Positions 23,401 through 36,269 of a stretch of DNA of 64,000 bases are shown one piece after another. The stretch comes from Cercophora sp. LCS_1 (taxonomy: Eukaryota; Ascomycota; Sordariomycetes; Sordariales; Lasiosphaeriaceae). Positions within the stretch are counted from its first letter, which is position 1. Each line of letters opens with the position of its first letter. The stretch spans positions 930,001 through 994,000 of the forward strand of contig JAPZLL010000004.1 in NCBI GenBank assembly GCA_036250225.1, written 5' to 3'. Under the pieces are notes generated by a model. It made no database searches and had not been told where the DNA came from. It was given only the letters and a program-made list of their open reading frames with translations. The translations under genes were made by a program, and so were the position numbers.

Positions 23401-26221
23401 GCTTGTTTGGCAATCGTCACGGATGTTTTTGCCCTCGCCTGCAGTCATCATCAGCCACCCCGCCCGCCCGCCATGGTTGATCACGGGAGGCCGTGGCCAT
23501 CGGCAGCAGCTTCGGCGCAAACTTCGGGCCACGAACGGTAGACTTTTGATGCGAAAAATGGGCTATTGAGCCGACTGTTGAAGGCCACTCGCTCTGCTGG
23601 CAGCTGCTGTGTCAGTCAACACAACGTTGTGAGGCAATAGGCGGCAATAGGCTTTTCAGGGTGCCTACAGAGAGCAGGAGGGGCAAACGGCGGGGGCGCT
23701 TGGGCTCCAAGACGCCACGGAAGCGCGCAGTCGCCGCGTCAAAACTTGCCCATCTGCACACTCGCCTTGCGTCCCCGCTGCAGCCTGCATGGTCGAATCT
23801 GAGACTGCAGCATTCTGACATTCTGCGCGTTCTATTCGCCCACCGGGCTTCTACTTAGACTACCGGCCGAAAAGCGGCCAAGTCAAGCAAGCAAGCACCG
23901 ATGGCTTCGATCCTTTGCGCCTATCGCTCCCCCATCCTCTCTCACGAGCGAATGCCCGCAGCACCGACGAGACTGAGGGCAAACCACGACCCTGGACACC
24001 TGCAATCATGACTGTCACACACCTCCCCACTCCGACTTGCCTGCGCCAGAGCAAGAATCCGACAAATTGACTGGTCAGCGAAGTGGTGCGTTCCACAAAG
24101 AGGCCGTCGATAATTGCCGACGGACTCACCAAGAGCAGCTCTTTGCAGACATCATTTTGCTAGCAGCAGGCAACCCAAACAGCTCAATCTGCAATGACTT
24201 TCTCAGTCTGAGGCCCCGCAAATCCCAATCCCAGTCATCGAGCTGTTGTGCCCAATCTCAAAAGTGGGAATGCGGGGCATCTGGGGAAGGCTCACGCCAC
24301 TGCCAGCATGCCGGAATTGCATCTGAAGCTCGGGTGATGGGCGCTCTCTCAACGACGTGCTGCCATCACCGCCAAAGACTGACCGGCTTCTAATGTTTCC
24401 GCACGTGGCTACTCGTGTCACCCTCAACCTGCGCTGCTGGTTGAGGGTGTGCAAACTTCGGCCGCAACGAGGCTTTGTATCCGCATGTCGCTTCCCTCTG
24501 TTCCTCTCGGCCACGCAGCAAAACTCGGCAGCCGTTTTATTGGGCAGTTCTAGTTTGGGGATGGAAGCACAATACACCAGCCGAACGACGCCGGTCCAGC
24601 ATTATCAATGGGAGGTTGAGTCGTGTCACTCTTCTCCACAAGAGGGCCAGTTCTCATTGGCCTTGTCACAGCTCGCATGTTTGGATGCAGCACTCAGCAA
24701 ACAACGCAGACAAATCTGCTGTTTGCCGATAACTGTTCGACACATAACGTCACGTCGCACCGTGATGTGGACTGGCATGCAGCCAGTTGCGCTGTGCAAC
24801 GCCAACATCTGCATCCAAACGTCGGTCTCCAATCCCATGAGCTCGGTCCCTGGGCTGGCTACCGACTTTATTACCGATGTCCGCCTTCTTTAGAAGGAGT
24901 GACTAAGAATATGTATTGGTCTCGGTTGAAGAACTGCTCTCTCCGTCGGACCGAAGCGCCTCGAAATGTTTGTCAGAGTAGTCACACGAAGGGTTCCGAG
25001 AAGGGTTACGGGGTACCTATGCGCATTGAAGCACCTGCAAAGCCTGCAGGAAACTGCAGTTTCTCACCTTGTGTCATAACCCCCACCTAAGGGTGATGAA
25101 GCAACGCCCTGAAAGATTGACGAGAGACAGCCGCGCCAACCACTGCACGCCGACTTTACTCCGGCCTGCGGCGAACAAGACATGGCTGGCTTTCTTTTTC
25201 TAGCGTCATTGACTGACCACCGGAAACATAGCTGCCCGTCAATGCCCTTCAGAACAGTTGCATCAAACGGGCGCTGTATTCCGTGTAGAGACAAATCCGC
25301 AAAGGGATCCCGCCTTGCACAAGAAAGACTGCGCGGCAATCTCGCGTTAAATTGAGCGGTAAGCGCCAGCGGCAACAAACATGGGGATCCCCCAACGCCG
25401 CCGTCCTATCGTCTCGCCACTCTCCACCCATGAGAGGATTTCAAGCTTGTAGTGCTTGCTTCCTGTTGGCAGCGTTTGGGTCCTGGAAATTGGTCGATCT
25501 GAGAAGAAAAGAAAAAGAAAAAAAAGAAAAAAGCCAAAGACGTAAATGGGCCGACAAAACAGCGGCGGCGTCAGTCTGAACCGCCCTCAGCGCTCATCGT
25601 CTTTTTGCCTTGCATTCTCGGGGTTGGTGCTGACGGACAGAACCAGGAAAGGACTGCTGAGAATGCAAGGCGCCTCCCGCCACCAAGTTCTATCCCCCCG
25701 TTCTTGTTCTCCCCCACACATTGGTGGGGAGAAACGTCAGCGCTCTCCAGGCACTCGTGCCTCAACTTCCCCTCAGCCAGCCTTCACCTGTCTCTGCTCT
25801 GCTCCGCTGCTTGTGGTGACGCACGGTGATGAGACTTGAAAGTTGCCGATTTTGCCGCTCTGGACTCTCAGCTCTCAGGACCGTTCCTTTTTTGCGAGGC
25901 TTCTTCGGCTGAGGCCTGTACAGTACGCCTGCCTTTTTTTTTGGTTGCATTGGGGCCGTATGTATTGCGTTGAAGCAGTGATCCTGTGTTCGAGACCGCC
26001 GATGATCTCTCGTCGTGTACTTGGCTGGTCCTTGTCATGTCTTCCCAGGTAGAATAGAGCAAGTCAGCCCCGTCGGTAGGCCCTTTCGGGGTTTTAGAGT
26101 CACTTCTGTTTATGTGTGTGATGTGACTTTTCCCTCGATAGAGACAGAGCACGAGGCACGAGGACAGAAACCTATTGGCAACGAGACGCACCCAGACCGC
26201 GAGCCATTGACCACCCCTGCT

Positions 26222-26246
26222 TGCTGCTGCTGCTGCGGCGGCGGCG
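26222..26246 (+). repeat. CTG/CGG trinucleotide tract
   Basis: About five GCT/CTG units run into about four CGG units. It is not part of a recognisable gene. Confidence 0.8.
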
Positions 26247-27365
26247 ATGATCGGTACCGTCGGTCTCGCATACATACAACAGTCAACAGCATCTTGTCAC
26301 AAGACCAATTTCCCCCTCTTTTTCCCTCTCCTCTTTCTCTGCCTTCACCAACGAGGGACGCGCGTGGACGGAGGGGCGGCGGCAGCAGCTTGGTGACTGG
26401 GATGGCAGAAACAGACAGCGAGTCCAGCCAGCGCCAGAAGAAGCACATGCCGACTTCACATCAGGCCAGCAAACAGGGGACAAGGGGAACATGGGGAAAC
26501 CCACTCGAAATCCCGTTGGTCCATATCCAGGGGGGCCCGGTGTTTTCCCCACACCCACCTGGCCCGTCTGTGTGTTCTTCACCACCCACCCCTCTGCCTG
26601 GCCGGTTTCCGTTCATTCGCCGAATCGGGCAAAACACGCGCCTGACCACTCACCTCTCACCTTTTCCCTCCTTCGGTGTTCACTCTGCCTCACCTCCCAC
26701 TCTCACACCCCAGATTGTGAGTGTCCTTGGGCAGGCAGCACTTGGCTCGTGGAACTGTGGCGGCCACATACACACAAACACACAACGCAAACCATGACAC
26801 CGTGACAGACACCTTATCGAAACCACCTCTCACGCTTAAACACTTTGTCACGATCCCAAAAATAATATCTGACCAAAATAATAATACTAAAAAAACAAGG
26901 ATGCTGATCTCGACTTCAACTCGGGCTCGCACCCGTTTATTTTTTTTTCTTTTTCTTTAGCAACCCGAACAAAACGGCATGTGTCGTTGGTTGGCTATCT
27001 CTCCTTTTCTTTTCTATATACCGATCCTGAGTTTCCTCCCTAATAATCCCATCCACGCGCCATTTGGTATCAACGTGGGTTGCAGCAAAAGCGTGCACCC
27101 AAATCCCGACAAAAAAAAAATCCCAATTTTCCCTGATCCAATGTCCTGTATATAAAAAAAAACCACTGAGAAAGAAAGCCATGTGTATGTATGTGTAATC
27201 TTCCGACGCAGATAGCAATGCAAACTGATGATGACTCCCTTGATTGTTGTTCCCTCCGCTTTGCCGGTTTCCTTGGTTCCATGCGCCTTGAATGATGAAT
27301 AAAAAAAAAGTTCTGATGATGAATAAATGATACAAGAATGGTATAATGACACAGGGGACGATGGT

Positions 27366-27382
27366 TGTGTGTGTGTGTGTGG
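27366..27382 (+). repeat. (TG)n microsatellite
   Basis: Short uninterrupted TG tract in the gene desert, about 0.8 kb beyond the 3' end of the 73-residue protein gene. Confidence 0.85.
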
Positions 27383-27949
27383 TGGGGAAGAGCGGTTAGG
27401 TGGGTATGTGGCTGAGAGGTGTGGTGGTGGTGACGATGCTCCGTCTCTTTTCGAGGGTAGTAGGCAACGGCTTGCTTCGGCGGTGTGGGCGGGTTTGCTT
27501 TTTGGGGGGAACGGTTGGGGGGTGTGGTGGGAGATGGAAGCCCATTTGTTTGGACTTCCTTCCCCGCGCCCCCCTCCAAAAAAGCTGTGCGGTGCAACGC
27601 ACTCGCAGGATTGGGTTGAGTTGCAGCACGAAACTGCAAACTGCAACTGCAATGCCTTTCGTGCTGCATTGACAAGCTGCCCGCCGGCGTTGCCCGTCCA
27701 GTCCAGCCCAGCCTAGCCTAGCCCACTCGATCGGATCCGAGCATCATCCCATAGGCGCAAGCTCGCCGCAACCACTTTCCTGCCCAGTGGCAGAAAAAGA
27801 ATGGAGAGAGTATCAAGTACGAGGGGACGGGAAAGGCCGAGATCCCAAGTCCATGGCGCCAGGCCAACAGGATGGTTGTGGATGGTGAAGGTTGCGATTG
27901 TGTTGTGATGTGTGTGATCGGCTCTCTTTCCGTTCCGGCGTATCGCATC

Positions 27950-27991
27950 TCACTCTCACTCTCTCTCTCTCGCTCTCTCTCGCCTCTCTCT
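27950..27991 (+). repeat. CT-rich microsatellite
   Basis: CT/CACT tract of about 40 nt located roughly 190 nt beyond the 3' end of the minus-strand 73-residue gene. Confidence 0.85.
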
Positions 27992-28178
27992 TGTCAAAGG
28001 TTGTTTCCCTGGTGCCGGGGATTAAGGAAAAGGGTGCTTCGTTTCGATTGGACGTCAATATTCGTTATCGTGTCATGGCAGGGGGAGGCTTGTTTGTGCC
28101 GAATTCCCCCGCGCTCTTATTGACTCTCCTCATCGTGTCGAAGCGATAAAGAAAGCTCCTCCAGTGCCGTCAAGCAAT

Positions 28179-28553
28179 TTAAAAGGTGAAGGTCTGCTGC
28201 TTGTTGGAGCGCTTGATCATGTTCTCCCACGGGGGGTACGTCTTGGGCTTGCACTCTCCTGTTTGCCCCTGTTAGTGCCGGCTGCTCATTGGAGGGCTGT
28301 GGAGCGTTGAGAAAAAGGGCTCGCCCGTCCTGCGGCGTCTCGGGATGGGTGGGGTGGGTGCGAGGGCAGATTGGGAGTGAGATTGGGAGTGGGTGGGGGA
28401 TCAACACATACCACAGAGCTCCTCTGCCCGGTACTCAAAGTGTGTGACGTTGGGCTGGCACCGCTTGTGCGTGAGGGTGTAGTCCTTGCACCACTTGGAC
28501 GCGATCCACCGGAAGTGGCCGCAAGAGTATTCCCGCTGAGTGTAGTCGCACAT
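28179..28553 (-). CDS. Small cysteine-rich protein, 73 residues, unknown function
   Basis: Reconstructed as complement(join(28179..28258,28412..28553)). The ATG at 28553 starts MCDYTQREYSCGHFRWIASK. The 153-nt intron has a GTATGT donor and a CAG acceptor and splits a glycine codon in the sequence ELCGECKPK; the second exon ends in KQQTFTF. The mature sequence has seven cysteines (CDY, SCGH, WCKDY, RCQPN, LCGEC) plus a histidine, a spacing that suggests a small zinc-binding or disulfide-knotted fold. It resembles a widespread group of short fungal proteins of the MCDYTQxxxxCGH type that are usually annotated as hypothetical. There is no signal peptide, so an intracellular, possibly metal-binding role is inferred. 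It is the only gene I can support in about 22 kb. Confidence 0.8.
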
Positions 28554-31500
28554 GTTGGTGTCTTGTGTCTTTTGTTGTTTTGTGTTGGGCTGGGTGGGTC
28601 GGAGTGTTGTGCGTGTTGGAGCTGGCGGTTGAGGATGACGGTGCTTGGCGAGACTAGATGCCGGAGCTAGAGTTGTTGTGATGCGGTTGCTGCAGGGTCT
28701 GAGGCTTGTTGTTGATCTTGGTGACAAGAGAGGAGAGTGGTGCAGAGACGACGGGCATGCCGTTGTATTTAAGCAGGTGTTGTGGGAGACACCAGACGCC
28801 CTCAGAACGACCGGAAGAAGCTGTCAACCCTCGTGGGCAGCACCGGGAACCCATGCTGGCTCCATGCATGCCCCCTCGGAAGGTCTTAGGGGCGTCGGGA
28901 AATAGCTTCTAACTACTCAACGTATAGTGCGGTACAGGGAGCATGTCACCCCTCTTCGCTTCCCCCCATGCTCGGGATTGTACTCCATGTATTGTATTGT
29001 ACTTTGTACCTCCGTACCCAGTGCCCAGCGCCCAGCGCGAACCAGGCTCCCAGGCGAGGCGCGAATGGTTTGGCAGGGCGGGTGTGGGCAGTCCCAGAGA
29101 TTGATTGAGCCGGGCCGAGGGGGGTGAGACAAGAACGGCAGGGATTATGGAAGCGTTGGAAGGGGACGAAGCGCATTCCAAGCTTGGACCAGAAAGGCCA
29201 GAACCCCCCAGGCTCGACGAGTGTCAGGATGAGCCATGCATGCCATTGAAGAAGACCCTCAGCAGCGCCGACGACCCCATCCCCAGCGCCATCCATGTCG
29301 GCCTCCAATTCGACGGGAGACTACTTGGCATGGCAACACGGTTCGAACACGGTCAGGCGGCAGCTTCGTCAGAAGGGAAGGTCGGTCGACGGGACCCCGA
29401 CGGACCAGGCGGGAGACGGGAGAGAGCTCAGGCGTTGTCGTGACTCGCGAAGTGTCTGCGACGGAGGTGCAATTCCCGTTTGGCAGGTGCGTAAGCCAAT
29501 CGATGTTGACGGCGAGATTCTGCTTTCTCGCGCTAGCCTCTAGTCGGCCTCCTCACGGGCCAACCAGCAGCCACGGATGGTTGACCAAGCCGCTGACGGA
29601 CAAGTCCAGACGAACTAGGACGGTGGCTCGGGAGGGCCATCTGCTGCGAAGTAGCCATCTGCGCTGAGAATGCGACTGCAACTGCGGCGACTGTAGAGTC
29701 GAGGCCGGCCAGCCCGCAGTGGTGTTGTTACAACGCTGCGCAGATGGGGGATGCAGGTGACAGATCGATCACAGATCAGCAACGCTGCCAGTTGAGAGGG
29801 CCGTCAAACTTGTGTCGCCGTTTTTGCCAAGCGAGCGATTTGGGGCGAAACGGAGCGTCGCAGCTTGGAACGGTTGAGCCGGGCAGTTGGCCCCACCAGC
29901 GAAGTCGGGGCAGCACCACTGTACCAGGTACTTGCCCGTTCTCCACGATCCAAATCGGCCATTCAGGTCTGCTTTGCCGACAACTGAAAATGTCCTTCAA
30001 TTCACAAACCTTGTGTGTTAACACCCAACACATGCAACGCGTGTTGCCCGAGCACAAGCAAAATGCCGGTCTCCAAACCCAACATGCTGCCCTTCTCGGG
30101 AGTCGTTACAAACACGGAAGGCAGCTTCCATTGTTCGGCGTTGAGTGAGAGTGGGGTGGGCATTCAGGGAGTCCCGCTTGCCTCGCCTTTCAGGTCCTCC
30201 CACTTTGCACAGCGAGCGCATTTTGACACTGAATTTCCCGTTCCACAGGACCTCACCCAAGGTGCCTCCCGCCTCCGCTCCACTCCCACATGGCCCGCAA
30301 CCCTCCGATTCAACTTTTGCTGCCATTGCCACTCCATGTCCGCCCACGAACCCTGGAGCCGTTCTCACATCGTTGGCCCGGCTGTAGGTCACCAGACTCC
30401 CGTGGTGCTCGCACTCAGCCTCTGGAACCCTCGCTCCCTTGTCCGTTGTTTCTCCCGCCAATGATGGAATCTCGGCAAGGTTTCCTACTCGACACTAGAC
30501 CCCGCGGTCGGTCCTCGAAGCCTTGCATGCGAAAAGCCGAAGAGCCTGAGATGGGACTCAGAGAGCACGTGGAGTCGGCGCCGTGTTGCGCCGCCAGGGT
30601 TCCCGGCAGCTGAGTTACGCAATCGAGTTAACCCTTCGGCGCCCGCGAGTCGGCGCCGTGTGACGGCTAGCGTCTGGAATGTCGAGCCGACGCGGGATAT
30701 TACACACATTGCGGCCAACGAGAAGCAATCAGCAGCGGGACAAAACCTATTGTTCATGATTCGGTAGCAGCCAAGCTGGAGACGCCTTCTGCGCCGGGCC
30801 TGCACCACCGTTTGAGCCCTGGGGGTCCGCACCGGTGAAGAGACCTTTCCTCTCCCGGATCTGAAGCTGTCTAAGCGTGCCAGCTCCCTCCTGGAAATTC
30901 GACGTGGGTCCCCTGTGTTTCGAAATCGTGCACCGCGGAGATGAGCGATCCAGGCGACCTTCCAGAAGCTTTCCTCTCGCGATTGTGCCGAGCCGAGCGT
31001 CTCTATCTCGCCGCACACACTGACTGGACGAAAACCACATGGCCTGCGGGATCGTGTGGATCATGCTGCCATCAGCCCCTCGGTATCAGCAACCAAAACT
31101 CCACGTCGTGGGGCCCCCAAGATCCAGATATGTGGACTCCCATGTCGTTTTGTGCCCTGTCGCTCGCCGATGCACCGAAATGGGTAGAGAAGAGAGTCTT
31201 GTCGGCTCGGACAACACCCATCACACGATGGCTTGCTGCCACATGCTGATGGAATTCTGGAATGGGTCGCGCGACCGTGGTAGGTTTCTCACAGGCATTT
31301 TATTTGCCGTCGTCTCGATGGACGATACCAGCCCTTTGGATGTGGAAGCCAAGAGCCATCTCTTGGTGGTGCTAGCGGCCATTCATCACCTTCCTCTCTC
31401 GTGAAATCGAGGGCAACAGTGTCGCCTTCTGGTCACCGTCCTGGCGCCTCTCCGGGCTGACCTCCGCCTGCTCTCCAGCCGATCCACCGCGTTGTTTTCC

Positions 31501-33265
31501 TGCCATATTCGGCCACTCTCAATACTCTACGACAGCCGGCAGGCCACCAAGCGGTCATGCAAGGATGTTTGCGTCCGGCAGTGGAGCCAAAGAGGGTAAA
31601 CGCAAAGAGACAGGCAGGCTCTAGGGCACTGCTAGGCCCGCAGGGGCACCTGCGCGTGTAGATGGATACGGGATCCATCTCGTCAGGTCGCCGAACTGCC
31701 ACTTCAGGTGATGAAGCCATTGGAAAGCTTTGTGTATCGAGTGAGCATGAGGTCGATCATGCCGATTCGACCCATGTGCCTCGATGACCTACTCAGCAAT
31801 CCGGACGTGGCCGTGGATCTGGAACAGGAGGAGACGAAGAAGAGACGAAATAACCCCAGCAAGTGTCTCTCACCAGAAAACGGAGAAAACTCCGGCCATC
31901 CTCACGCGACCTTGTGTTGCCAGCAGAACCACAAGCTGCCATGCCTAGGCGCCCTCACGAGCACCTTACATCCGTACCTTTGGTGTCAGTACATTTGTGT
32001 CAGAAGCCTAGACCGCTCTACATCGTGGATCAGCACGGCCAGACTGAGCGGCGACACCATTTCGACCACAATCATCAACAGTTCAGTGCCGATCAAGGCG
32101 AGTGCTCCATTCACACCCCCTTCCAGACTACCGGGGCCAAGGGGCTAGTCTAGCTCATCGCCCACTCCACATCGCCGAGCAAGGCCGAAGTCCCTCTCAA
32201 GTAATTATTGCGGCAGTCCACACGAGACGAGCTAGTCGATTCCTGTGAGTTGCGCAGCAGACGGTTTCATGGTTCTCTTTGTTGACGACAAATCGAAGGA
32301 TGCGGTCGAGGGTGTTGAGTGGTCAAAGCACACACGAGAGCCAATCGTGACGGGCAGTGCAGTTCCCCAGCGTTGGCGAGCAGCCTTAGCCCTTTGTGGC
32401 TGACATCCAGGCGATCGGCGACCAATCAGAGGGGTCCCAACTGGGCGCGCTGGGTCGCGCTACGACGCCGGCGCGGCGGACCTGGGACGCATCCAGTCTT
32501 CAATGCAGGAAACGAAACCGCCAGCGCCAGCGGGATGCTCCTGAGAGTAGGGCGGCCTCGCAACCCAAGTAGATGAAGAGCGAACCAGTATCTCCACTCG
32601 AGATGGAAGTCCTGCCAGGCCCAGATGCTTCAAAAACCCGCCTGCAAGAGCAACAACAGCGAAACGACGCGAGGGCCAGTCCAGCGGACGAGCACGAGAC
32701 ACAGGCCCCTCATCGGCCACTCCCCGATGGCGCCATCAACCAACATGGGGTCGGCGTCCTCTCCCAAACCCGAACCCGGCGTGCCTCACGTCGCGCCTGC
32801 TCTCCCTGGTGTGCAGGCTGCAATCTCGTTTGCCAAGGCCTTGACCACGCTGCGAGTTGACGGTCGCGATAAGGGCGTTGGTTGTGGCTTGCGATGTCAT
32901 GGCAAACAACGTCTCCAGTGCCAACGGCCCGTGGAATGGAATCCAGCAGGAAGCCGGCAGGACCAACGGCAGCACTGTTGGCCAGATCACCAACCAGGAG
33001 CGACCCGTTGCGGGGGAACCCTTACCCGCAACACACCACTGGCCACTGGCCGGGCGGAATGATAGGTGCTGTATCATCCGGGAGAGCAGCGTGATAACGC
33101 GACGGAACGCCCCGTGTGCTTGGATTTGCTGGCAACTTGCGAATTCCGGCGGTCTGGCAATGGCAAGTGTGTTTGGCTGCACGCCACCCCCATCATTGCC
33201 AGACTGGGCTCGAAGACAACATGGCGTGCATCGCGGACGGATGGTGTCCCAGCGCCTCCGTGAGG

Positions 33266-33293
33266 GTCACCTTGTCACCTTGTCACCTTGTCC
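33266..33293 (+). repeat. GTCACCTT tandem repeat, three units
   Basis: Three direct copies of the 8-mer GTCACCTT, followed by GTCC. Confidence 0.9.
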
Positions 33294-36243
33294 AGCCCGA
33301 GGCTTTTCGGGCTTCCCTATCAGTCCGCCCTTGGGTCCCTTACCCCAGCAAGTGGGTGACAAAAGAAGAGTGACACCACAAGCTGCTGTTCCTGGTATCT
33401 GCCGCTGCAGATCGCTTGCTCTCACAGGAAATCGTTGCGATACTCCCCTCAAGCCCCACTGACGCAGCAATCTTCTGTACAGTGGCTGGGATGCCACTCT
33501 TCTTTTGTCGCCCGCTTGCCCAGACACGGTTCTGCCCCAGACGAGTCTGGATGATTGTGGCCTGAGCGATCTGCTGCAAAGCAGAACCAAAACAGCGTAG
33601 GCGAGGGCGCCCAGACAGCCACCCCCAATCCCGCCGCCAATCTTCACTGCGTCTGCTGGACAAGCTTGGGCAAGCAAGCCCCGGGACGAGCCTTCCGGAG
33701 CATCCTCCGTGCTTTTCGAGATCCCGAGAGTCGCCAAAAGAAACAAGCGGCCACCAGAAAGAGGTATGGCCAGCCTTGGCATGGCTTCCCCGCTTCGGTC
33801 ACCCGATCACCGACCGCCGAACGAAGAGGACAGGACCATCACCTCACTGTCGACCTCTCCTTCGGATGGGATGAGCTCGAGTCGAGGACACAGATGACCG
33901 TGAAGTGGGAGTTCATCTTGGCACCGTATAGCGCAGTAGCAGCGCCCTTTTTTACGATCACGGATGGTATCTTCAGCGCTTCGTCTGCCGCCAGCCAAGC
34001 CATTCCAAGCCAGCGCCCACAGTCAAATACCGTGTTCATGCTCTGAGGAGCGCTTGACACTAGTCTAGGAAGAGGAGAGCAATTGCTGATCAGCAGAAAG
34101 GCCTCTGTGGTGCCAGACAGCATTCGACGCACGGCGTTACAAAAGGACACTGCGGAAGAGGCACTGACTTGAGGGCTGTGAGGGCGCAGCTCAGCTTGGA
34201 CTAGGTGCATGTCCGGCCCCACAAGCGACCAGTCCCCCGGAGCTTATTGGTGTCCTGGGACGGTGGTAGGTGACAGGTCACCTTTGGCCGTCTTGAACCT
34301 TGCTCGAGCCTCTTGTCCCTCAGTGTCGCGCTCCATCATGCCAGCGGGCCGAATGACGGCTCTGCTCGACGCTAGGCTCGATGTGCCCCGTTCACCTGTT
34401 ATCACAGCCTTTGGCATGCTGGGAAGGGCGGGGCTGAAAAAGCAACGTCGGTGCTGCCAGACAGGAGGGATCCCAACTCTTCCGCAGGTCTGGCCTGCCC
34501 TGAGGTCCTCGCAGGCAAAAGGATTGCAAAGTCGCCGTAAACCCGTCTTAGCCGTTACTGACGGGCGGGTCATTCGGAATGGAAGACCTGGAGATGAACA
34601 AGGCTGGTTCTCCCATTCTTGAATAATCCCTCTGCAGACACTTGGTCACGGTAGTTTCCAGACAAAGCACCCAAAGCGCCGTGTTTTCTCCGCCGTTCCG
34701 GCGCCTTCGCATTCACCTCACATGTGCTGCATGCCTTTGGCCCATCTTGTCGTCCAGCACCAGTGAACACATAAGTGACAGTGAGAATGGCGAGATTGCG
34801 GCAGCAGCAGCAGCAATGAAGGCGTGTGGCGGGCTCGGCAAGAGCTTCCCCTAGCTCATTTGGATCAGTCTTTGACCCGAGGGAATGCCGGCTCCCGAGG
34901 TTGCATTTGCGTTGTCAACTCGTGCTCTCTCTCTCCAACCCCTCGGCCCAGCCCAGTCCATGCTGGTTTCCTGTGTCGAAAAGTGACAATGGTCTACATC
35001 TATCTGTCTGGTCTCTTGCAGCGGTCTTAGCTCTCAATGAGGATACGCGTTGCTTCAGTAGTTCCTGCCAGCATGATAGCATCCGAACTCGTTTAGGCAC
35101 GTTGGGGTTGCACGCCGGTCGGAGGGTTACATTGGATCCGGCTCGCCAGGAAAACCGTTTCAACGATGCATATCTCCTCTATTTTGTTATTATCCTTTAG
35201 CTTGGCGATGCACTCTCTTCTCATAAGCCGGAAACAAGGCTCGTCTTGGGCCGTTAGTCTAGGTTTTTCTTGGAACTAACCAGGTGTGGTTTACTGCCAT
35301 GCCACATGTTGGAGCCGTGTAGCGTCATTTCAAGCTTCCGCATCTCGATGTGATAGATGGTGGGGGAGATGGGATTTCGGCCCTTTGCCGAGAGGGCACG
35401 ATGTCACCCCCGGTGGTCGGAACGAGAGAGAAGGAGTTCTCAACTCAGAACTTAAGAATTTGAGGTAATAAGCTTCTCACGACGCGATGCATCATCGGGG
35501 CGGGCCTCGTGTTCACCGAGGGATGAGTTCGGGGAATCCCGGTTGCTTTGGATGGACGGAGGGGTAAACGGTGATGGGGTTGAGTGTCAGCAGCAATCGA
35601 CAGTGGTTTGATTGGTCAAGGTTTGATGCTACTCAGCAGGGCCAGAAGATGACGACGGTGATACGGCACAACTCTTCTAGGTGAAAGGTATTCGGGCCGC
35701 TTCCTTTCTCTCCTATGCTCTGCTGTTCTTGTTTTATCCCTGCGGTTCTCAAACCCCGGTTGAATTTGGAGCCGAAGCCCTCGGCTGTCCGTCTGTCTGT
35801 CTGTCTACAAGACGCCAAAGTGCGTTTGTCCATGCCTAGGGCCTCGGGGTTATTCACAGCACCTCGGCGGTGTAGACGGGCGTACATGACCGAGTATCGC
35901 CGGTGTACGTCCCTTCGACCTCTTGGTATCTGGACATTCACAGACCACTGGGCTCACCGGTTCGAGACCTGGCACACCTCCGGCAGGCAAGCTTGACACG
36001 GGCACATGTCCCAGACACGCAAAGGCAGGGACCTCTGGAGCAGGACTCCTTCTCCTCTCCTGGTCGTCGGCGAGGTTGACGACGACTTGCCGTCTCCGAA
36101 GATGCACATCCGCCCTTCCACGGCTGAATTCGTTGACGTCTGAGCGTTGCGCCAATCCCGTTGGCCATATACATCTTGACTCGCTCGGGTACCTACCTTT
36201 ACGTATTAACGTGTGCCGTCGCTAGGGTGCGTAAATATGCCGC

Positions 36244-36269
36244 TTTTTTTTTTTTTTTTTTTTTTTTTT
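36244..36269 (+). repeat. Poly(T) tract, 26 nt
   Basis: Twenty-six consecutive T in the gene desert; on the minus strand this is an A26 run. No adjacent retroelement frame or duplication was recognised. Confidence 0.9.

Larger units (their letters stand above)
15221..28178. other. Gene desert, about 13 kb
   Basis: No gene could be supported on either strand. Open frames of 100-260 codons occur (for example 20347-20898 minus and 26015-26797 plus), but their translations are low-complexity, lack domain motifs and have no matching splice partners. The stretch does not show the extreme AT bias expected of heavily RIP-mutated DNA. Between about 18.4 and 20.4 kb and between 25.4 and 28.1 kb it is rich in short tandem and pyrimidine tracts, like promoters or long untranslated regions. 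No LTR, TIR or transposase frame was recognised. Confidence 0.5.

Noticed and set aside
26015..26797. 260-codon plus-strand open frame in the gene desert
   Set aside because: The translation is proline/serine/threonine low complexity with no motif and no convincing start context; long random frames are expected in GC-rich DNA.
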